Shown in pieces: positions 47,418-57,702 of a DNA stretch of 64,000 nucleotides (the stretch's first letter is position 1; every line of letters starts with the position of its first letter). The stretch spans positions 252,501 through 316,500 of the forward strand of contig JAPFBL010000241.1 of assembly GCA_026182355.1 (NCBI GenBank). The letters run 5' to 3'. The DNA comes from Hermatobates lingyangjiaoensis. Taxonomy: Eukaryota > Arthropoda > Insecta > Hemiptera > Hermatobatidae. The position numbers and the translations under genes were made by a program. The notes beneath the pieces were generated by a model that was not told the origin of the DNA, did not search any database, and saw only the letters and a program-made list of their open reading frames with translations.

Positions 47418-47510
47418 TGAAATGGGAAAGCAAGATCTTTCAACCGTAACAAGCGGTCTTCGTCAGAGTCAAAACCGCAATTGGTTTTCCATTTCATATT
47501 GTGGTTTGAA
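47418..47510. mobile_element. Family A, shortened fold-back
   Basis: cacaatatgaaatgggaaag to caaaaccgcaattggttttcc, then atttcatattgtggtttga. The two outer ends pair and the forward centre is deleted. Confidence 0.8.
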
Positions 47511-47584
47511 ATGTAATACATTTAAAGTGGTTAAACGTTTATTATATTTGTTTGTGTAGCCAGTTAATTTAATTTATATATATA

Positions 47585-47672
47585 TAAAGATTTCACATAA
47601 ACACGTGAAATAACAATCAATGATCAAACCACAATAAGAAATGGGAAAACAAAACTAAGACCTTTCAACCTT
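47585..47672 (-). mobile_element. Family A reverse end
   Basis: Starts at the TA flank with aaagatttcacataaacacg and stops within ctttcaacc. Confidence 0.85.
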
Positions 47673-47839
47673 TCAGCTTTAATAAAGATTTTTTTTTTTT
47701 TTTTGAGAATTCCTTGACACAGGACAAAACCTTTATAAAGGAAAATAGTTTAAAAATGTATATACACACAGATTATTGTTTATAAATAATATATATACTT
47801 CTATAAATGTTTATTTTTCTCCAAACATTGACTAAATTT

Positions 47840-47972
47840 GTTAAGTAAGTTAAAAATCTGAAAAAAAATTTCAGATTTTTATGATTTTAATTTTTTTTTT
47901 TCTATTTTTATACCCTGTAAATGTCGCCCCCTGACATGTACCCCCCCTCCTCCCCCTTATTACGCCACTTTT
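47840..47972. mobile_element. hAT-like right end, partial
   Basis: tttttatgattttaattttt followed by C-rich cccctcctcccccttattac and gccactttt matches the right end of the hAT element at 59359-59880 (ccctctgttacgctactg). The left end was not located. Confidence 0.55.
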
Positions 47973-48775
47973 AACACCGCGCTAATCTTGTTACTATTAA
48001 GTTCCCAGGTTTATACAACGTGTCTCTATTTTTTAATAAACTCGCGGAAATGGCTATTATAATTGCTATGGGAATTTACACTTTACAAATATATTTGTTG
48101 TTTTTTTTTTCTAAAACAAAAAGCCCTCTAAATTGTAGACTATTTATTTAATTCATTCGTTAATAAGCTGTAGAGTTGCACAGTGCCTGTGCGTCAGTCG
48201 CCACTTTCTTGAAAGAAATATCTAACAGTACCGGAGGCAGGCTCAGGCTAGAGAAAAGACAGCTAATTTACAGTAGCAGGATAGAGTTGGGTTTTTTCTG
48301 CCTGTATCTCCTTTTTTTTTTTTTTTTTTTTTCCCCTACCCGTTACTGATCGATTGTAAACGAATCAAAGAGGAAACTTCGTTACGCTCCATGTTTTAAC
48401 TTTCTTTCTTCGATTTGAAAAATTTAACCCTAATCTTTCTGCTGATTGTTTTTATAACAAGTTCTTAAGTTTTGATTGGATATAAAATATCCTATAGGAG
48501 TAAATTGGCTTTTGGTGTTTAAGGACTATATGGTATAAGACTAAAGAGTATTAAATAAGCCTTAAATTAGGAGGCTAATAAATCTTTTATAGAGTCTCCA
48601 CACAGCATAAAAATTGAATAGGAACATAAAACAGTTATTGAAATGATTTCTTTTTTATATATAAAGATTATTGCTTTAACTTTGATCATTTTAAATTCAA
48701 ATATGTTGATAATTCCATTAGTTTCTAATATTTCTTAACTTATTATCTAAAACAAACTTTTACCACATACCAACA

Positions 48776-48895
48776 TAATTTTAACTATAGAGTAATTAAT
48801 ATTAGAAACAGAATAAACCGTCTTACCTTGTATACTGCTACTGGAGCTAACCGACCGGTTTCGGGCATTACCCGTCTTCCAAAAGAACTTATTCA
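48776..48895 (-). mobile_element. Family T-related element
   Basis: Shares attaatattagaaacagaat and ccgtcttaccttgtat with family T. On the minus strand: GAAGA, C, GGG-TAAT-GCCC, GAAACCGG. Confidence 0.65.
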
Positions 48896-48924
48896 AGGAG
48901 TTTTATATATTGTATAATATAAAA

Positions 48925-49129
48925 AGCTTTCACATAAGCACGTGAAATAACAATCAATGATCAAACCACAATAAGAAATGGGAAAACAAGACTAAGATCT
49001 TTCAACCGTAACAAGCGGTCTTCGTCAGAGTCAAAAACCCGTTTTTGACTCTGACGAAGACCGCTTGTTACGGTTGAAAGATCTTAGTCTTGTTTTCCCA
49101 TTTCTTATTGTGGTTTGATCATTGATTGT
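48925..49129. mobile_element. Family A palindrome, near perfect
   Basis: Both halves are complete with no spacer beyond ccc/g, so the arms meet at 49040. TA-rich DNA on both sides. Confidence 0.9.
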
Positions 49130-49146
49130 ATAATATATATTATATA

Positions 49147-49255
49147 TGATCAAACCACAATATGAAATGGAGGGAAAGAATGACTAAGATCTTTAATATT
49201 GTGGTTTCATCATTGATTGTTATTTTACGTGTCTCTTGTCAAGTCTTGATATATA
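49147..49255. mobile_element. Family A, short deleted copy
   Basis: atgatcaaaccacaatatga to ctaagatcttt is joined to aatattgtggtttcatcatt and a terminus ending in TATATA. Confidence 0.7.
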
Positions 49256-49342
49256 TATATATATAACAAGACTTGACTTGATTTTGGTCTAAAGACAAGA
49301 ACCTCAAGAACCCCTTCTTTGAACTTTATAAATCAGAGGTTG

Positions 49343-49352
49343 AGAAGTATAT

Positions 49353-49416
<64 letters not shown>
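49343..49416. repeat. (TA)n microsatellite, longest in the window
   Basis: Over 60 bases of uninterrupted TA. Follows a family G arm (gaaccccttctttgaacttt) that recurs at 51661. Confidence 0.95.
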
Positions 49417-49419
<3 letters not shown>

Positions 49420-49829
49420 ATATAATTCATTACGTTGATGACCATTAGGAGAGTAGAGTTTGTAGATCCAATGAGTGCGATTGCAAACTCTATACTCTTC
49501 TATTTGTCACCATAACGAATCATGTATCCTTTCCGCGGACAACCCATAGAATATATATATATATATATATAAACCAAGACATGGTTTGGTTCACATGTCT
49601 TGTTATGACAAATTTTACGCTAGGGAAGGAGAATACTTCCACTGATATTTAATATATATAAATATGTATTTTGTATAAACTGGCAGGAGGTCTTGATCTA
49701 AGCATGTATAGTTAAATAGCAGAGCAGATTCTGTATTCACGATTTCTTTTTTTTTTTTTTGAAATCTTGAAAAAATCGTGAATGCAAAATCTGCTCAGCT
49801 ATTTAAAAATACACACACCATATAATATA

Positions 49830-49872
<43 letters not shown>

Positions 49873-49873
<1 letters not shown>

Positions 49874-50136
49874 AAACACTTTTTCTTTTTCTCGGAGTTT
49901 GGTCAGGGTAAATATATGGAATCACCTTTTTGCCAACGTTTCGTCTTACTTATTAAGCTTCAATAGTTGCTTCGCCATGTTGACTGCTACATTTCCAAAT
50001 TCATTGTGTAGACGTCCAAAAAATCCACTGTTGATGCTTCCTGTTACTTGCTCATTTTCTATATCCATAATTTTGGCAAAAAGGTGATTCCATATATTTA
50101 CCCTGACCAAACTCCGAGAAAAAGAAAAAGTGTTTT
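49873..50136. mobile_element. Fold-back with protein-like spacer
   Basis: Arms 49873-49935 and 50073-50136 are perfect or near-perfect complements (tttctttttctcggagtttg and partner). The spacer is not AT-rich noise: it is covered by the coding-like remnant at 49946-50078. Flanked by TA. Confidence 0.85.
49946..50078 (-). pseudogene. Coding-like remnant in a fold-back spacer
   Basis: The minus-strand frame reads INSGFFGRLHNEFGNVAV followed by NMAKQLLKLNK and a stop. The composition is protein-like, unlike the surrounding repeats. Directly after the stop the DNA runs into taagtaagacgaaacgttgg, the GAAACG phrase of the fold-back families. It may be the end of a retroelement ORF captured between inverted ends. 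No domain is certain. Confidence 0.4.
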
Positions 50137-50219
50137 GTGAATATTTTGTGGTCAAGAAAACAGTACCGTATATATATATATATATATTATATATATATAT
50201 TATATATATATAGTTAACA

Positions 50220-50335
50220 CATGAAAGAGAAAAAACAAATAAAGATACACACAAAAGACTCACAACGATATTTCGACAGTCGTCGTCATCGGGTAGAAGT
50301 AGTCCCTTTGAGTAGCTGAAGCTAACTCATATATA
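50220..50335 (-). mobile_element. Family B element, reverse copy
   Basis: gaaagagaaaaaacaaataa, then gactcacaacgatatttcga and cagtcgtcgtcatcgggtag. The forward copy of the same sequence is at 51770-51890. Confidence 0.8.
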
Positions 50336-50354
50336 TATATATATATTTATATAT

Positions 50355-50445
50355 ACCTGATAAACGAAAAGAGGTCCGGCAGTACAGGTTACACTTAAAA
50401 TAAACTGTGGAATATAGAAAGAAACAGTTTATTTCAAGTGTCCAG
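50355..50445. mobile_element. Family E end
   Basis: ctgataaacgaaaagaggtc, cggcagtacaggttacactt then cagtttatttcaagtgtcca. Short inverted scrap without a centre. Confidence 0.6.
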
Positions 50446-51007
50446 ATATAGTATATATATCTTGTACCAGAGAGGATGGAAATGAACTTGAACTATATTA
50501 AGAGGAAGACAGCTGTGTTATTCGAAACGTAGGTAAAAGTTAAAAAGTAAAAACATATTTATCTTATTTAGTATTTATTTAAAATACGTATAAAAAAAAT
50601 TAGAAAGCATAACTGAAACATTAAGGTAAGTCATTGACTTCTTTCAATTATCCAAGCAGAAAGTGGAATAACTCCTGCCAGTAAAACGTTATTTCTGATA
50701 ACCTGATCTCTTTGCGTGAGTACCGGTACACTACTATACAACCAAATTGAACTTTAAATAAAACAGGTTTATTTAAGCCAAAGTTTCGTCTATATTGCTG
50801 GTCGCACTATAAAGTAAGTTGCACTTACTATATGATGACTATAACAAAGTAGTGTTTTTCGTACCTATAACCAACTGATTTTCATGTACCTTAAATAACC
50901 ATTAGCACACTTTCCAAGCCCTGAAGATAATCTACAAATACATCGAAACGTTGGCCTAGGAAGGAGTTTATTTTCTTTTATATGACCTAGCCCTCAATAA
51001 CAAACAT

Positions 51008-51009
<2 letters not shown>

Positions 51010-51067
<58 letters not shown>
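51010..51067. repeat. (TA)n microsatellite
   Basis: About 58 bases of TA immediately before the palindrome at 51101-51363. Confidence 0.95.
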
Positions 51068-51071
<4 letters not shown>

Positions 51072-51100
51072 TAATAATCAAAATAACACTTGATATAATA

Positions 51101-51359
51101 GATGGATTAATTTACCACAATGAAAACAATTTTTTAAAACAATGCTCTAAGGCCTTTCGTTAACACATCTTCGGAGAGCAAGTGAACTAAAAAAACAATA
51201 AATACTTGTTAACTTGGGTTGCCATCAATTCTGGAAATTTCAATCAGCCAAGTTAACAAGTATTTATTGTTTTTTTAGTTCACTTGCTCTCCGAAGATGT
51301 GTTAACGAAAGGCCTTAGAGCATTGTTTTAAAAAATTTTTTTCATTGTGGTAAATTAAT

Positions 51360-51363
<4 letters not shown>
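51101..51363. mobile_element. Palindrome, family J
   Basis: Arms 51101-51222 and 51248-51363 pair nearly perfectly (ggattaatttaccacaatga and partner), with TA tracts outside. Each arm has tctccgaagatgtgttaacg followed by aaaggccttag, the family J version of the CTGANGA, helix, GAAA core. The spacer is only about 25 bases. Confidence 0.9.
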
Positions 51364-51399
<36 letters not shown>

Positions 51400-51404
51400 A
51401 ATAA

Positions 51405-51572
51405 AAAGATTTCACATAAACACGTCAAATAACAATCAATGATCAAACCACAATAAGAAATGGGAAAACAAGACTGGGGTTTTTGGGTTTTTGACTCTGA
51501 CGAAGACCGCTTGTTACGGTTGAAAGATCTTAGTTTTGTTTTCTTATTTCTTATTGTGGTTTGATCATTGAT
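51405..51572. mobile_element. Family A fold-back, centre shortened
   Basis: Reverse end aaagatttcacataaacacg to gggaaaacaagactgggg fused to a complete forward half. The reverse centre has been deleted. Confidence 0.85.
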
Positions 51573-51602
51573 ATATATAGATATAGGTATAGATATATAG
51601 AT

Positions 51603-51710
51603 ATATAAAGTTTAAAGAAGGGATCTTGAGGATTTTGGTCTAAAGACAAGTACCTTAAGAACCCCTTCTTTGAACTTTATAAATCAGTGATCGAGAAGTT
51701 TTGAGCTCAT
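51603..51710. mobile_element. Family G arm, small hairpin
   Basis: gtttaaagaagggatcttga and accccttctttgaactttat pair around ggattttggtctaaagacaa. A truncated copy is at 49275-49340. Confidence 0.7.
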
Positions 51711-51769
51711 ATATATATTTATATATATATGATATTTATATATGATATAGATATTTATATATATACCAC

Positions 51770-51890
51770 TCAGTTAGCTTCAGCTACTCAAAGGGACTAC
51801 TTCTACCCGATGACGACGACTGTCGAAATATCGTTGTGAGTCTTTTGTGTGTGTCTTTATTTGTGTTTTCTCTTTCCTGTGTGAACTATA
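51770..51890 (+). mobile_element. Family B element, forward copy
   Basis: cttctacccgatgacgacga and ctgtcgaaatatcgttgtga, T-rich tail to TA. Inverse of 50220-50335. Confidence 0.85.
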
Positions 51891-51944
51891 TATATATATA
51901 TATATATATACACAATTAAAAGAAACGGTCCAGCGGACTTTTTT

Positions 51945-52214
51945 ACAATAAAATAAAAAACGAAGGAAACACACAGAAAGACACAGACATAACTCACATC
52001 GATATTTCGACAATCGTCGTCATCAGGAGGTGCGAAGAGCGAAGAGTCCCGCAGGAAGACAGGGCGGTACTCTACAGTACAGTACCGCCCTGTCTTCCTG
52101 CGGGACTCTTCGCTCTTCGCTCTTCGCACCTCCTGATGACGACGATTGTCGAAATATCGATGTGAGTTATGTCTGTGTCTTTCTGTGTGTTTCCTTCGTT
52201 TTTTATTTTATTGT
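51945..52214. mobile_element. Family B palindrome, 135-bp near-perfect arms
   Basis: The two halves (51945-52079, 52080-52214) are reverse complements to the very centre (gtactctacagtacagtac), with essentially no spacer. The forward half has CTGATGA, C, GAC-GATT-GTC, GAAATATCG at 52133-52160. The outer end caattaaaagaaacggtcca lies left of the left arm. Flanked by TA on both sides. Confidence 0.95.
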
Positions 52215-52234
52215 ATATATATATATATATATAT

Positions 52235-52588
52235 ATTCAGGTAACTCACCACAAATTAGAGAAGATAGTCGCTCTAAGGCCTTTCGTTTTCACGTCGTCA
52301 GAGAGCAAGTGAATACAAGTTGTAAGCAGGTTATGAATTTTGATTTAAAGAAGGAGTAAGATTGGCATCATTGACAGTATTTTTCCCTATAACTGTTGAA
52401 ATAGTCTTGATTTGTTTGATATTTCAACAGTTATAGGGAAAAATACTGTCAATGATGCCAATCTTACTCCTTCTTTAAATCAAAATTCATAACCTGCTTA
52501 CAACTTGTATTCACTTGCTCTCTGACGACGTGAAAACGAAAGGCCTTAGAGCGACTATCTTCTCTAATTTGTGGTGAGTTACCTGAAT
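52235..52588. mobile_element. Family J palindrome, 168-bp near-perfect arms
   Basis: Left arm 52235-52402 and right arm about 52421-52588. The core at 52522-52543 is CTGACGA, C, GT-GAAA-AC, GAAAGG. The spacer is about 18 bases. It shares gcctttcgtt / aacgaaaggc with 51101-51363, but the rest of the arms differ. Confidence 0.95.
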
Positions 52589-52635
52589 ATTTATATCACG
52601 TGTTATTGTGACAATTTTCTATATATATAATATAT

Positions 52636-52667
<32 letters not shown>

Positions 52668-52739
52668 CAGATGTATATACTGATATTTTGACTTTTATAA
52701 GTTCAATTGACTTTATAAATTATCTTTCAAGTTTAATGA

Positions 52740-53450
52740 TACATTATCAGTTTTTTTTTTAAATTCGCTGTCAATATGTTCCATACATTTGATTAATACA
52801 CCTGGAAGTTTTGATAGCTCTGTTATATTTCAACCATTTACTAAATTAATTTATTAGTTATAATATGGGAGTAGAGAATCAATTTAGTTGATTAAAGTGG
52901 TGCCGATCAATCTTCTCTGAGTATGACAAACTGGATACTGATAGGGTTGTCATAAACGATGGAATCAATTAATCGAGAAGACGAAACAAGGTCACCGTCT
53001 CCCTAACTAACTACCCTTATCAAAAACCTTCATGCTGCCTGCCTGCCCCCCCTCTTAGTAATGTGAGAGCAGGGAAAAAAAATTATATCCTCCTATTTGA
53101 AATCTACATGATTTTTATTTTATTTTATTTTTTGTAAAATAAAAATCAAAATATATAAATTTAGTCTTTTTTTTTTATTATTATTACAAGTTATTTCTCT
53201 AATTTCTTTATCAAATGTCACAGTTGTTATTTCATATATTTAAAAAAAAGTAAAAGGCATACTTTAACTACAGTTAATGAATTCACCACAAAAATAATAA
53301 TAAAAAAAAGAAAGATAACAAGTTTAAGGACCTTGCCAAGTTGTTTTTGTGGGATTTAGTTTTTTTTTCTTTTCAAGCTTCTTCCAAATGTTATAGAACT
53401 TTTTTTTGTTTATTACTTATTAAGTTTTGTATTAGGAAAAAAATATATAT
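52740..53450. other. AT-rich DNA, nothing recognised
   Basis: A GC-richer part at 52900-53060 ends in a C run. No gene signal. Confidence 0.4.
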
Positions 53451-53454
53451 AATT

Positions 53455-53730
53455 AGATTTCACAATGGATATATGAAATAACAATCAATGTTTAAACCAA
53501 TGTTCAGTTGGGATTTGACTCTAACGAAGACTACTTGTAACGGTTGAAAGATCTTAGTGTTACTTCTCATTTCTTATTGTGGTTTCAAAATATATATATA
53601 TATAAAGATTTCACATAAACACTTGAAATAACAATCAATGATCAAACCACAAAAAAGGAAATGGGAAAACAATACTAAGGATCTATCAACCGTAACAAGC
53701 TGTCAAAGTCAAAAACCCAACTGATTCTAT
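53455..53730. mobile_element. Two family A copies in series
   Basis: A diverged copy at 53455-53585 (cacaatggatatatgaaata to tgtggtttcaa) is followed after a TA tract by a reverse copy at 53604-53723. The second runs straight into the PLE-like fragment at 53724. Confidence 0.8.
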
Positions 53731-53950
53731 CAACAACCATCTTACGCGTGAGTGTAGAGGGAACGTCTATTTTAAACTTTAATAGAAACCCTCTTCATTT
53801 ACAAATCCTAGAAGCCATCTACAGAAAGGGGAATGCTCGGAGATTAACTTACAATACAGTGAAATGTTTGTTATACCGACTTCCCAGAAACTTTGACAAT
53901 GACAATGTATGCTTGGATGAAGACCTGCTGCCAACTTATACAAATATATA
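53724..53950 (+). pseudogene. PLE-like GIY-YIG C-terminal remnant
   Basis: The frame reads EGTSILNFNRNPLHLQ then ILEAIY. This resembles the part of Penelope-like elements downstream of the GIY-YIG catalytic motif, where an N.N.L.L.I.EAIYI run precedes the terminus. The GIY-YIG motif itself and the reverse transcriptase are absent. The frame dissolves into TATATA at 53942. It directly adjoins a family A element, which is the best physical link between family A and a PLE. Only moderate confidence without a search. Confidence 0.5.
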
Positions 53951-53979
53951 TATATATATTGTATATTATATATGAGTCG

Positions 53980-54100
53980 TTATCAGCCTTTGGAGCGATT
54001 CACTTCTTTTCCTGAAGACGAGGACATCGAAATATAGTAGTGAGTTCAGTGGTTTCCTTTCTATGTGTTCTTTTTTAAATTCTAGTTTATATATATATAT
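53980..54100 (+). mobile_element. GAAATATAG-type element, forward
   Basis: gtcgttatcagcctttggag, ttcctgaagacgaggacatc, gaaatatagtagtgagttca, T-rich tail to TA. Near-identical copy at 60904-61018. Confidence 0.85.
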
Positions 54101-54257
54101 ATATACATGTACTTAGGGAGCAGGCCTTCTTTTAAACATATTTCATTAAATAGAATGAAATATATATATATATGTATATTGGAAGTCTATATGTATCTAT
54201 AGGAAGTCTATAATCTATATGTATATTGGTATATATTGGCAGCAGATCTTCTCTCAA

Positions 54258-54474
54258 GCATATTTTATTGAAAATGATCGCAGTTTCTGCGTTTACGGCC
54301 TTTTTGTTAACAGATTCTAACCTCCTGGCTATTATCCTGATTTATAATTTAAGTTTTATAGTTTATATATGAACCTGATTCAAAGTTTACCTACTACAAT
54401 AAGGAAAATAGCCAGGAGGTTAGAATCTGTTAACAAAAAGGTCGTGAATGCAGAAACTGCAATCATTTTCAATA
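54258..54474. mobile_element. Fold-back with long spacer
   Basis: Arms about 54266-54335 and 54403-54474 (ctaacctcctggctattatc and partner). The same arm type, diverged, is at 49700-49800 (cagagcagattctgtattca / tgaatgcaaaatctgctc). Confidence 0.8.
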
Positions 54475-54502
54475 ATATATATATATATATATAATAATCT
54501 TG

Positions 54503-54540
<38 letters not shown>

Positions 54541-54620
54541 CAACATTTCACAATGAACACGTGAAATAACAATCAATGATCAAATCACAATAAGAAATGA
54601 GAAAACAATGACTAATTTAA
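54475..54620. repeat. TA tract plus family A reverse end
   Basis: Two TA runs followed from 54541 by caacatttcacaatgaacac to gaaaacaatgac, a truncated family A copy. Confidence 0.8.
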
Positions 54621-54621
54621 T

Positions 54622-55240
54622 TACTACAGATGGTAAACTAGCTAGCTCTCAGGGGAGTTCACAAGTAAAGATTGAGAGCCTCTGGTTTATAATTAAAAGC
54701 CATCTATCAAGCAACTTCTAATTCAAAAAGTTACAAACTGCTTTACCATAATGTTGAAAACAAAGTCTCACTGGTTACATATTTCAACATAGAAGAGGGG
54801 TTGTGGGCATTGGAAGAATGATAAGTAATCGATGACCCATTCTTAACAGATCAAATACACTTAATTTCTACACTAACCAATTCTAATAGAATAAAATACA
54901 TTATTTTTGCGAATTCCAAGTCCATCCATCTTTTTTATTTTTAATTAATAAATGAAATAAATTCACAGAAGGGAAACACATTAAAGGGACAGCAAATACT
55001 CGCTATTATATTTCTAACAGTGCTCGCTTTAGCTTGCCTTCTGAGTGGCTTACATTTTTTCTAACTGATGATTGATAGCGGAGTCGAAATATAGTTGTGC
55101 TTTTTTTTGTGATCTATTAAATGTGTTTACTTTTTTGAGGAATTTTGTTTATTTAATTCGTCAAACTAGTTTATTTAATTGCTTACGGATAGTAAAGCAA
55201 CGCAAAAATAAACACTAGCATTACTCAGGTATATATTTCG
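54622..55240. other. AT-rich DNA, nothing recognised
   Basis: No repeat or gene signal identified. Confidence 0.4.
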
Positions 55241-55294
55241 ACAGTCGTCGTCATTAGAAGAAAAGTGTTTATTTTTCCTATATATATATATATA

Positions 55295-55434
55295 TACTTT
55301 TTTGATGAAAATACGATCCGAAACGGTCAAATACAGTTCAATCGGTTTGAAATACAGTTCAAAATCGGTTCAACCGAAAATTAGAGACTGTAAGTGTGAG
55401 TTTTTAATTTCTCTACGTTTCTTTATGTACATTG

Positions 55435-55440
<6 letters not shown>
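55295..55440 (+). mobile_element. Family D element, forward
   Basis: The end ttttgatgaaaatacgatcc, a partial internal duplication of atacagttcaa, then ggttcaaccgaaaattagag and actgtaagtgtgag, T-rich tail to TA. CTGAAGA is missing from this copy. Confidence 0.75.
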
Positions 55441-55472
<32 letters not shown>

Positions 55473-55565
55473 TATCTCTGTTTCTTTTCTGTGTTAAAGT
55501 ATATATATATATAATTAAATCGAATAAAATGAAAGTTCTGTTAGGACAATAAACTCTTTAAGACA

Positions 55566-55753
55566 AAGAAAAGAACACAGAATATCACTACAAAACTAAC
55601 TTCACTATTTCGACATCAGTCGTCATCAGGAAAAAGTAAGATATACGTGCGCCGAGTCCAGACTTGACTCATATACATCATACTTCTTCCTGATGATGAC
55701 ACTGATGTCGAAATATTGAATTGAGTTTTGTAGTAGTGATTTTCTTTTTTGTT
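55566..55753. mobile_element. GAAATATTG-type fold-back
   Basis: Arms about 55566-55643 and 55676-55753 (atttcgacatcagtcgtcat and partner). The forward core is CTGATGA, then ATGACACTGATGTCGAAATATTG. Confidence 0.8.
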
Positions 55754-55759
55754 AACGAG

Positions 55760-56985
55760 TATATATTATTGAAAATGTAGCTATAATTTGCAAAAATTTG
55801 CTTCTTGTTAAGTTTCTCTTTCTTTGTGAATAAAGTATTGTTATTGTATCTAAAGTAGATAACATACTTCCTACTTTCAACATGTTGACCAGGCTCAGAT
55901 AGGTCGCTCAGCCTCTAGCTTTGAACTAACAGCTGGATTACCTCGTATATATTATAACTAACATATTCTAAACTGCACTGATGCATTATGAAACTTGGTA
56001 GTTTCTTAATTGTGATAAATTAAGAGCAATGAGGCTTAGTTGAGGCTATCGACTGGTTTGTGTCACCTGACTGTCAGATCGCCGTCTGACAGGGAGCTGA
56101 GACGGACGGACAATACTGTCTGGGGTCACTGTACTCTCTTCTTAAGAGCTGCCTCCGTCATTAGCTAGTGCTTCGCACAACCATCTTCTTTCCTTCTCCT
56201 CTATTATCCCACCCTTCTGTTTCACACCATTTATCCTATCTACCTTCTATTCTTTTCCATTTAAAACACTTTCTTGCTTGTATCTTTAAACAGATAGGTG
56301 CTAACTCCTTTGTAAATCTCCTTTTTAACTATAGTTTAATCTGCACTTTTCCCAGAAATACCACCCTAAAGTGAATAACCCTAAATAATTTTCTCAAAAG
56401 TAATTATTTTTGTCTTTAAAGTCAAAATAACTAATTTACGCTTTACTTACAGTTAAGTGAACTATTTCCTTCATTGGTTGAAGGCATAATATTATCCATC
56501 AAACTGGATTCATTCAAAGTAGGGTAAGGTAACTGACTTCTTTTATTAAAAATTATTTGTATATCTTACCCTATTATTTAGGATAATTGAATTTCAACCT
56601 TATTAAGGAAGTAAAACAGGAAGAAGTCCCGTTTACGCCACCATAGAAAGTTGCAATTTAAACTTGAAAGTTCTCGTGGAATAGACCAGTGATTTGCGCT
56701 TATCATGCCTCTGTCCAATTGATTAGTTCGTTAGTAGTTATCAAAGTTGATTAATATTGTGAAACCAACAGTGTTAATAATGCACTTTTGCCCTTGTATT
56801 TGCAAGAATCACAACTGTATGTGTGATTGTAGCATATTTTTATTTACTTTCATGTTTAATAGGATTTTTATTGATAAAGTCTTTACTTTTTTCCAGCGCC
56901 CACCTCTTAGTAGTACCTTTAAACCTTTTGTGCTTTACAAATCGGTGGGACGGCTTCATTCATTATTCGGTACCCATTTGTAAAC
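55760..56985. other. Mixed DNA, no gene called
   Basis: A GC-richer island at 56040-56260 (gacggacggacaatactgtc) ends in C/T-rich sequence. Short frames (56168-56374, 56747-56983) have no recognisable domain. Confidence 0.35.
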
Positions 56986-57007
56986 AATAGACATGCAGCT
57001 GGGAGCG

Positions 57008-57095
57008 TCAACGGCACATGATTTCTGTTACTCACCCAACTGTGCCACACCTAATGTTGCTTAACTTCGGTGTTGTGCATAACATGTCCGTTGGC
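57008..57095 (-). pseudogene. 5S rRNA-like sequence
   Basis: On the minus strand it starts gccaacggacatgttatgc and continues caccgaagttaagcaacatt, then cagttgggtgagtaac, then gtgccgttgac. The order matches 5S rRNA: the GCCAACG-CCATACCA start, the GAAGTTAAGCAAC box A, the TTGGATGGGTGAC box C region and the GTGCTGTTGGC end. About 25 bases are missing between the start and box A and it is substituted in box C, so it should not be a working 5S gene. It may be a pseudogene or the head of a 5S-derived SINE. Confidence 0.65.
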
Positions 57096-57688
57096 TTTTA
57101 TAGTAAACCAAACCAATCTGAATAAATGTATTAATCCAATAGCATTTGCTATTAGTTGATGTAATAACGGTTAATTTTTGGGTACAACGTGATTTGATTT
57201 TCTAAAGGTGGACCATCTAAGGCAGTGGCTCCCAAAGTGGTCGACATGGACCCCCAGTGTCCCATGAGGAAAACTAGTATTTTAGAGTCCATGACACGCA
57301 TTTAGCGCTCCATATTAAGTTTATATGCTACATCTAACATCCGTATATCTAGATAACAAAACTAAAAATGCATCAAAGCATAGCGAACTGACCGTTAGAA
57401 TATTCAAACATTGGACCCTGGTCAGTTTCTTATAATATTTCAATATTCTATTACATTCTGTTTTCTCATATTCAAAACTGATTCTTTTATAATTTATTTC
57501 ATTATATTTATAAAATGTTAATAAAGTAATATTTTGTTATCGTTTTAAAAAGATTTTTGTATTTCAACATCATGTTGTAAATGTAATGAAATTATTCATT
57601 GTCACACTTTTCATTCACCTAAAAACAAATATTTGTTTGAAAATTGTACTGCGAATTCTGTTTTTTAAGCGCCGGTTGGTTGGAGTGG

Positions 57689-57702
57689 GGGGGGGGGGGG
57701 GG
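57689..57702. repeat. Poly-G tract
   Basis: An uninterrupted G run (about 14-18 bases) at the start of the minisatellite. Confidence 0.9.

Noticed and set aside
52133..52160. Canonical hammerhead ribozyme
   Set aside because: The base after CTGATGA has no partner next to GAAA, and I could not find a stem I pairing between the sequence before CTGATGA and that after the GAAA side, so I report a hammerhead-like core only.
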